From Candidatus Saccharimonadota bacterium (GTDB taxonomy: Bacteria; Patescibacteriota; Saccharimonadia; Saccharimonadales; Saccharimonadaceae), in the NCBI GenBank assembly GCA_028289015.1, contig JAQGHC010000031.1, positions 1 through 64,000 on the forward strand: DNA of 64,000 bases, in the 5' to 3' direction. The notes below the pieces were generated by a model that was not told the origin of the DNA, did no database searches, and worked only from the letters and a program-made list of their open reading frames with translations. Each line of letters starts with the position of its first letter. Within the stretch, counting starts at the first letter, position 1. Below are positions 58,952-64,000 of the stretch, piece by piece. Both the position numbers and the translations under genes were made by a program.

Positions 58952-60487
58952 ATGAGCCACGGTGGCAAGTTGCGTTCCAGTCTAGGATTTACGCTTGTAG
59001 AGCTTAGCGCGGTTATTTTTATTATTAGCATTTTGGCAACTATTGTTATTTTTAGTATTGGCTCTTGGCGAGAAAAGGTCGCTACTAGTGAAGTACTTAG
59101 TGATTTGAACGGCGTAAAAGCAGCTATGGAGAATGCGCGTAACTTCGGTGATGCGTATCCTAGTACCTTGCCTTCTGGATTTTCTAAAAGTAAGAATGTT
59201 GACGTGACGCTATATGCTAGCAGCCCTACGTATTATTGTGTCGATGCATCCAGTAAGGTAAAAACATCAATAAAATATTTCATCGATGTTGATGTAAATG
59301 GAAAAGTCAGAGAGCCAATGCGGGGTGGATGTGCGACTGGCGAAGCAATTGCAGGTGGGGCCGTTGCTGGCTGGAGTGATATTTCGCTTTCGTCAGGCAA
59401 TGTTTGCGGCGTTATTGATAGCCGTGCTTACTGTGACGGCGTTAATACGTATGGCGAGGTAGGTGATAACACAACCACAGACCGTAATAGTCTGACTCCT
59501 GTTAACGTGACGGGCGTACTAAGTGGTAAAAAAGTGACAGATATCGCTGTCGGTCTGGATCATGGGTGCGCACTAAGTGAAGGTAAAGTTTATTGTTGGG
59601 GGCGAAACACATACGGCGAACTGGGTAATGGGAATAATACGAATAGCTTATATCCGGTTGCGGTTAGTGCGACTGGTGTTTTAGCGGGCAAGACGGTCAC
59701 GGCAATTTCTGCCGGTGGTCACCATACTTGTGCGATTGCAACTAGCCTTATCTATTGCTGGGGGCTTAACGCAAGCGGCCAATTAGGTGATAGTACGACG
59801 ACCCACTCGAACATCCCTGTTGCAGTGATTGCATCCGGCGCGCTCTCAGGTAAAACGATTACAGCGGTCAGTGGCGGTGATTTACACACCTGCGCTATTG
59901 GATCTGGGGCTGCTTATTGTTGGGGTTCAAATTCTGGCGGTCAGGTTGGTGACGATACGGTTGTTCAAAAAACTGCACCAACCGCAGTTACCGCAACTGG
60001 CGTCCTGTCGGGTAAAAATATTGATACGATCAGTGCGGGGGGCGCTCATACCTGCGCTGCAGCAACGGGCCTTGCTTATTGTTGGGGTGATAATACGTAT
60101 GGTCAATTGGGTGATAATACGGTTGTTCAAAAGCTAGTACCGACTGCCGTTCACACGGCAAGTGGACTTAGTGGCAAAACCGTGACGAAAATTGACACGA
60201 ACTTGTATCACACCTGCGCGCTTGCTAGCGGTGTTGCCTATTGTTGGGGGCGGAACCATTATGGTCAGATGGGCGATAATACGGTTGTTCAAAAATCAGT
60301 CCCAACAGAGGTATATGCCGGGGGTGCGTTAAGCGGTAAAGCGATGACGGACATTAAAGTCGGCGCACTTACGTCTTGTGCGATAACCACCACGAATGCA
60401 TATTGTTGGGGATATGGCGGCTACGGGCAGTTGAATAATGGTGGAACGGCAAATAGTAGTGTGCCCGTTGTGTCGACAAATCCATAA
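58952..60487 (+). CDS. Type IV prepilin-like N-terminus fused to RCC1-repeat beta-propeller
   Basis: SSLGFTLVELSAVIFIISILATIVIFSI class-III-signal-like segment followed by repeated HTCA...YCWG.N.YGQLGDNT units. Confidence 0.93.
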   Translation: MSHGGKLRSSLGFTLVELSAVIFIISILATIVIFSIGSWREKVATSEVLSDLNGVKAAMENARNFGDAYPSTLPSGFSKSKNVDVTLYASSPTYYCVDASSKVKTSIKYFIDVDVNGKVREPMRGGCATGEAIAGGAVAGWSDISLSSGNVCGVIDSRAYCDGVNTYGEVGDNTTTDRNSLTPVNVTGVLSGKKVTDIAVGLDHGCALSEGKVYCWGRNTYGELGNGNNTNSLYPVAVSATGVLAGKTVTAISAGGHHTCAIATSLIYCWGLNASGQLGDSTTTHSNIPVAVIASGALSGKTITAVSGGDLHTCAIGSGAAYCWGSNSGGQVGDDTVVQKTAPTAVTATGVLSGKNIDTISAGGAHTCAAATGLAYCWGDNTYGQLGDNTVVQKLVPTAVHTASGLSGKTVTKIDTNLYHTCALASGVAYCWGRNHYGQMGDNTVVQKSVPTEVYAGGALSGKAMTDIKVGALTSCAITTTNAYCWGYGGYGQLNNGGTANSSVPVVSTNP

Positions 60488-60518
60488 TTTGGTATAGGTA
60501 AGGAAAACTGATAATTTA

Positions 60519-61727
60519 ATGAAAAATGATTTTTTTAAGAGTAATCGTCGTCGACTAATAGAAAGGTTGAATGGCGGAATTATCGTGATGTCTGCGTATG
60601 CGCAAATGCAGCGTAGTAACGACATGGCGTTTAACTTCGAGCAGGAAGCGAATTTTTGGTGGCTAACCGGTATTGATTTTCCTGATTGGTGGATGATTAT
60701 TGACGGGACTCGAAACAAAAGCTGGCTGGTTGCCCCGCGAATTAGCGCATCTCATGAAATATTTGACGGAAGCCTTTCAGCTGATAGCGCTAAGGAGATT
60801 AGCGGCGTAGATGCAATATTGACACAGGATGAGGCCCAAAGTATGCTTCGTGATTTAAGCAAGAAGCATAGTGTTGTGTACGTATTGGGCGAGCAGCCGC
60901 ATGCCGAGCATCTGGATTTTATACTCAACCCAGCTATAAAGTCATTACGCGAACATGTCAGCAGAATCTTTGCAACTGTCCAAGATTGCCGAATAGAGCT
61001 AGCGGCCCTACGAGCCATAAAGCAGCCTGAAGAGATTGTCGCTATGAAGTCGGCAATCGATATTACTATTGACGGTTTTGAAACAGTTAAGCGGAAGTTG
61101 ACAACGGCAAGTTACGAATATGAAATTGAAGCAGAATTTAATTATTATTTTCGTATGCACGGCGCAAGTGGGCATGCATATGATCCGATAGTCGCCGGTG
61201 GCCAACATGCATGTACATTGCACTACATTGCAAATAGCCAAAAGTTAAAGAAACGCCAGCTGTTGCTGTTAGATGTCGGTGCGCGCGTTGGTGGTTACGC
61301 AGCCGACATTACAAGAACATACGCTTATGGCGAGCCGACTAAGCGTCAAATTGATATCCACGGGGCCGTGCAGGCGGCGCAGCGTGAAATCATTGCTATG
61401 ATTCAGCCAAATCTTTCCGTCGAGCAATACCAAACGAATGTTGATAAGGTAATGTCCGACGCGTTAATCGGTCTTGGGTTGATGGCGAATTATAATGACA
61501 TGGATAGTTATCGTAAGTATTTTCCACATGCAGTCAGTCACGGCCTGGGGATTGATGTGCACGATAGCCTTGGGGCGCCAAAATTTCTACAAAAGGGGAT
61601 GGTAGTAACTGTCGAACCAGGTATTTACATCCCTGAAGAAGGAATAGGTGTCAGGATCGAGGATGACATCCTGATAACAGCATCCGGAAATCTTAATATG
61701 AGCCAGCGGCTCTCGACAGATCTGTAA
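60519..61727 (+). CDS. pepP: Xaa-Pro aminopeptidase (M24B)
   Basis: AMP_N-like N-terminus; LLLDVGARVGGYAADITRTYAYG, HAVSHGLGIDVHD, GMVVTVEPGIYIPEEGIGVRIEDDILIT. Confidence 0.95.
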   Translation: MKNDFFKSNRRRLIERLNGGIIVMSAYAQMQRSNDMAFNFEQEANFWWLTGIDFPDWWMIIDGTRNKSWLVAPRISASHEIFDGSLSADSAKEISGVDAILTQDEAQSMLRDLSKKHSVVYVLGEQPHAEHLDFILNPAIKSLREHVSRIFATVQDCRIELAALRAIKQPEEIVAMKSAIDITIDGFETVKRKLTTASYEYEIEAEFNYYFRMHGASGHAYDPIVAGGQHACTLHYIANSQKLKKRQLLLLDVGARVGGYAADITRTYAYGEPTKRQIDIHGAVQAAQREIIAMIQPNLSVEQYQTNVDKVMSDALIGLGLMANYNDMDSYRKYFPHAVSHGLGIDVHDSLGAPKFLQKGMVVTVEPGIYIPEEGIGVRIEDDILITASGNLNMSQRLSTDL

Positions 61728-61753
61728 AAAATGATTACAATAGATGATAGTTT

Positions 61754-62146
61754 ATGAAAAAACAATTTTACTTGTTTATCCTGCGATGGATGCTAAATTC
61801 ATTTGGACTGTGGGTAGCAGTTCGTATCTTTGGTACGGGATATAGCGACGCGGAGCTTAACTCTAGTACCTGGGTATTTTTAGTCGCAGGATTGATCTTC
61901 TCGATTATTAATGCAATTTTACGTCCCATAGTAATTATCTTGTCATTACCGGCAATACTAGTTACATTGGGACTATTTATGATCGTAGTGAACGGCTTGA
62001 TGGTGTATATATCATTAAAACTTGCACCGGGCCTGCACATGACGTTCATGTACTCGATGATTACGGGAATAGTCTTAAGTCTGGTAAACTATATAGTTAG
62101 TGGTGCACTGGAATTGCAATATATGCGTCAACGGGAGAGAGAATAA
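61754..62146 (+). CDS. YvlD / phage holin family 4-like membrane protein
   Basis: Four TM segments; FSIINAILRPIVIILSLPAILVTLGLFMIVVNGLMVYI. Confidence 0.88.
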   Translation: MKKQFYLFILRWMLNSFGLWVAVRIFGTGYSDAELNSSTWVFLVAGLIFSIINAILRPIVIILSLPAILVTLGLFMIVVNGLMVYISLKLAPGLHMTFMYSMITGIVLSLVNYIVSGALELQYMRQRERE

Positions 62147-62382
62147 TGAATATTGATAATATCTTACAAATTGTAACAATCGGATCATCTTTACTGATGA
62201 TTCTGGCAATCTTGCTCCAGCAGCGTGGCGCTAGTCTCGGTGCCGGGTTTGGTAGCTCAGGCGAACTATATACGACACGTCGTGGTTTGGATAAAAACCT
62301 ATTTGAAGCATCGATTGTTTTAGCAGTCGTCTTTGTCTTATCTATCCTAGTTGGCCTGCTCTTACCAGTTTTTGGTGCGTAG
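62146..62382 (+). CDS. secG: Preprotein translocase subunit SecG
   Basis: SLLMILAILLQQRGASLGAGFGSSGELYTTRRGLDK; two TM segments. Confidence 0.93.
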   Translation: MNIDNILQIVTIGSSLLMILAILLQQRGASLGAGFGSSGELYTTRRGLDKNLFEASIVLAVVFVLSILVGLLLPVFGA

Positions 62383-62391
62383 GAGGTATCT

Positions 62392-64000
62392 ATGGCAGAT
62401 GATAAACGAGGGTGGCAACAACTGCAAAAGCTAAAATTTGACCGAAAAAAAATCTCTAAGCGGGTCAAAAAAGCCGAAGGTGCGACCATGCGCCATGCTC
62501 ATAAATTTATCGTAGGCAGACTTGATAATATGCGCGACGTTCGCCGTCATATTCTTGGTTGGTTGATGCTTGTCGGTGTTTTGATCGCTATCGTAGCTAT
62601 TCAGTTGATGTGGTTTCAGCAAAGTTACAAGATGACGGCCGCAGCGACTGGCGGGACATACGCTGAAGCATCGCTAGGTCCTATCGAGACCTTAAATCCG
62701 CTTTACGCCGCGTCGAATGCCGAAATAGCGTCAAGTCATCTTTTATTTTCATCGTTATATACGTATGACGAATCCGGCAATTTGCGCGGCGATCTTGCAG
62801 AAAGTATAGAGATGGATGATTCTGGTACGCTATACACGGTTAAGATACGATCCGATGCGCAGTGGCATGACGGGCGTAAGCTTAATGCCAATGACATTGC
62901 CTTTACTGTTAACCTTATAAAAAATCCGTCAGCACGCACTCCACTTCGTAATAGTTGGCGTGATGTTATGGTGAAGGCAATTGACGATACGACCCTGCAG
63001 TTCCAGCTGCCGGCATCGTATGCTGCCTTTTCACACGCATTAACATTTGCTGTATTGCCTGAGCATGTTTTAGGTAACATAGAACCAAGCACGATTCGTG
63101 AGAATGTCTTTAGTCGTGCACCTGTAGGTAGCGGTCCATTCAGTTTCAGACTGTTGCAAACGGTTAGTGTGAAGCATCGTGTGGCGCAGATGACTGCATT
63201 CGAAAATTACTATCGTGGCATACCGCGTATTAATCGATTCGAAGTCCATGCTTATAGTGATCGAGAGGAGATTGTCAAGGCCGTGAAAACAGGGCAGGTT
63301 AACGCTGCGGCTGACTTGTCGACTGGTAATTTAACACAGATAGATACAAAGAATTACAAGGTTGTTTCTCGACCGGTCAATGCAGGGGTATATGCGCTGC
63401 TGAATGTAGACTCCCCGGTGTTAAAAGACAAGGCTGTACGTCAGGCGCTGCAGCTTGCGACCGATTCCGCAGTCATTCGTAAGGGTCTGGAAGTGAAGTT
63501 GCCGCACTCTGACCACCCTAACGCACAATCGGGTATCCGCACATTAAAAAAACCCGCTCTGGATCTTCCATTTGTAAATGGGCAGTTGTCCGGTACGGAT
63601 ATTCCTGTTCGCCCCAATTTTGATATAGTGCGCGCAGGTGAATTACTTGACTCTACTGGGTGGAGATTAGCCGGTGGTATCCGAAAAAATGACGCTGGTC
63701 AAGTCTTAACGCTAAATGTCGCAACGACGAAAAATGCTGATTACGAAAAGTCGCTTGAGATCCTCGTTGGTCAGTGGCGTCAATTGGGTATCACGATTAA
63801 TACGAACGTTGTCGATACAAATGACCCGTCCAGTAATTTTGCTCAATACGTTCTTCGACCCCGGAGTTACGACGTGCTGCTCTATGAACTAGAGATCGGT
63901 GCAGATCCTGATGTGTATGCTTATTGGTATTCTTCACAAGCGAATGAAAATGGAAAAAACTTTTCAAATTACAAAAGTGCAACCGCTGATGCTGCGCTTG
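62392..64000 (+). CDS. Peptide/solute ABC-transporter substrate-binding protein (SBP_bac_5), N-terminal TM anchored; 3' end beyond window
   Basis: SD AGGAGG; cytoplasmic basic N-terminus, TM HILGWLMLVGVLIAIVAIQLMW, then GPIETLNPLYAASNAEI...LAESIEMDDSGTLYTVKIRSDAQWHDGRKLNANDIAFTVNLI. Not in the ORF track because no stop lies inside the window. Confidence 0.92.
   Translation, partial: MADDKRGWQQLQKLKFDRKKISKRVKKAEGATMRHAHKFIVGRLDNMRDVRRHILGWLMLVGVLIAIVAIQLMWFQQSYKMTAAATGGTYAEASLGPIETLNPLYAASNAEIASSHLLFSSLYTYDESGNLRGDLAESIEMDDSGTLYTVKIRSDAQWHDGRKLNANDIAFTVNLIKNPSARTPLRNSWRDVMVKAIDDTTLQFQLPASYAAFSHALTFAVLPEHVLGNIEPSTIRENVFSRAPVGSGPFSFRLLQTVSVKHRVAQMTAFENYYRGIPRINRFEVHAYSDREEIVKAVKTGQVNAAADLSTGNLTQIDTKNYKVVSRPVNAGVYALLNVDSPVLKDKAVRQALQLATDSAVIRKGLEVKLPHSDHPNAQSGIRTLKKPALDLPFVNGQLSGTDIPVRPNFDIVRAGELLDSTGWRLAGGIRKNDAGQVLTLNVATTKNADYEKSLEILVGQWRQLGITINTNVVDTNDPSSNFAQYVLRPRSYDVLLYELEIGADPDVYAYWYSSQANENGKNFSNYKSATADAAL

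Noticed and set aside
59949-60300. DNA repeats as a CRISPR or mobile element
   Set aside because: They are in-frame RCC1 coding repeats.
61754-62146. Phage holin as prophage evidence
   Set aside because: The YvlD/holin-4 family is widespread in chromosomes and here sits among pepP-secG with no phage genes.

Overview
The window looks like a compact bacterial chromosome segment using the standard code (TGA is used as stop). Gene content and style suggest a Candidatus Saccharibacteria/CPR-type lineage; that placement is inference only. Most of it is dense housekeeping: pyk-pgk-tpiA, UvrD/PcrA, RsmA, MetG, TatD, cysteine desulfurase + MnmA, AlaS, an FtsA/PilM-like ATPase, RuvX, MltG, ObgE, exonuclease I, UvrA, L25, HrpA-like helicase, TrhO, UvrC, PepP and SecG, plus one tRNA-Glu(TTC). 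The accessory or surface material of most interest is: (1) a five-gene operon at 48.8-55.4 kb, ending in a 920-aa protein with phage-lysozyme-like and C39-like domains, preceded by a consensus promoter, an early terminator hairpin and a coupled 16-aa leader ORF; (2) an approximately 770-nt apparently non-coding transcription unit between obgE and the exonuclease I gene, with a consensus promoter, many hairpins and a terminal U-tract hairpin; (3) a recurrent TATAAT box 7-11 nt upstream of start codons, indicating widespread leaderless transcription; (4) a prepilin fused to an RCC1-repeat propeller; (5) a 1317-aa DUF4082/Big_5/deacetylase-like surface protein next to a GH5-type glucanase; (6) a UvrC lacking the Fe-S cysteines and an AlaRS lacking the C-terminal domain; (7) a Cys-rich 20-aa tandem-repeat protein running off the left edge. 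No rRNA, CRISPR array, transposase or integrase was recognised. All family calls are by eye; no searches were run.
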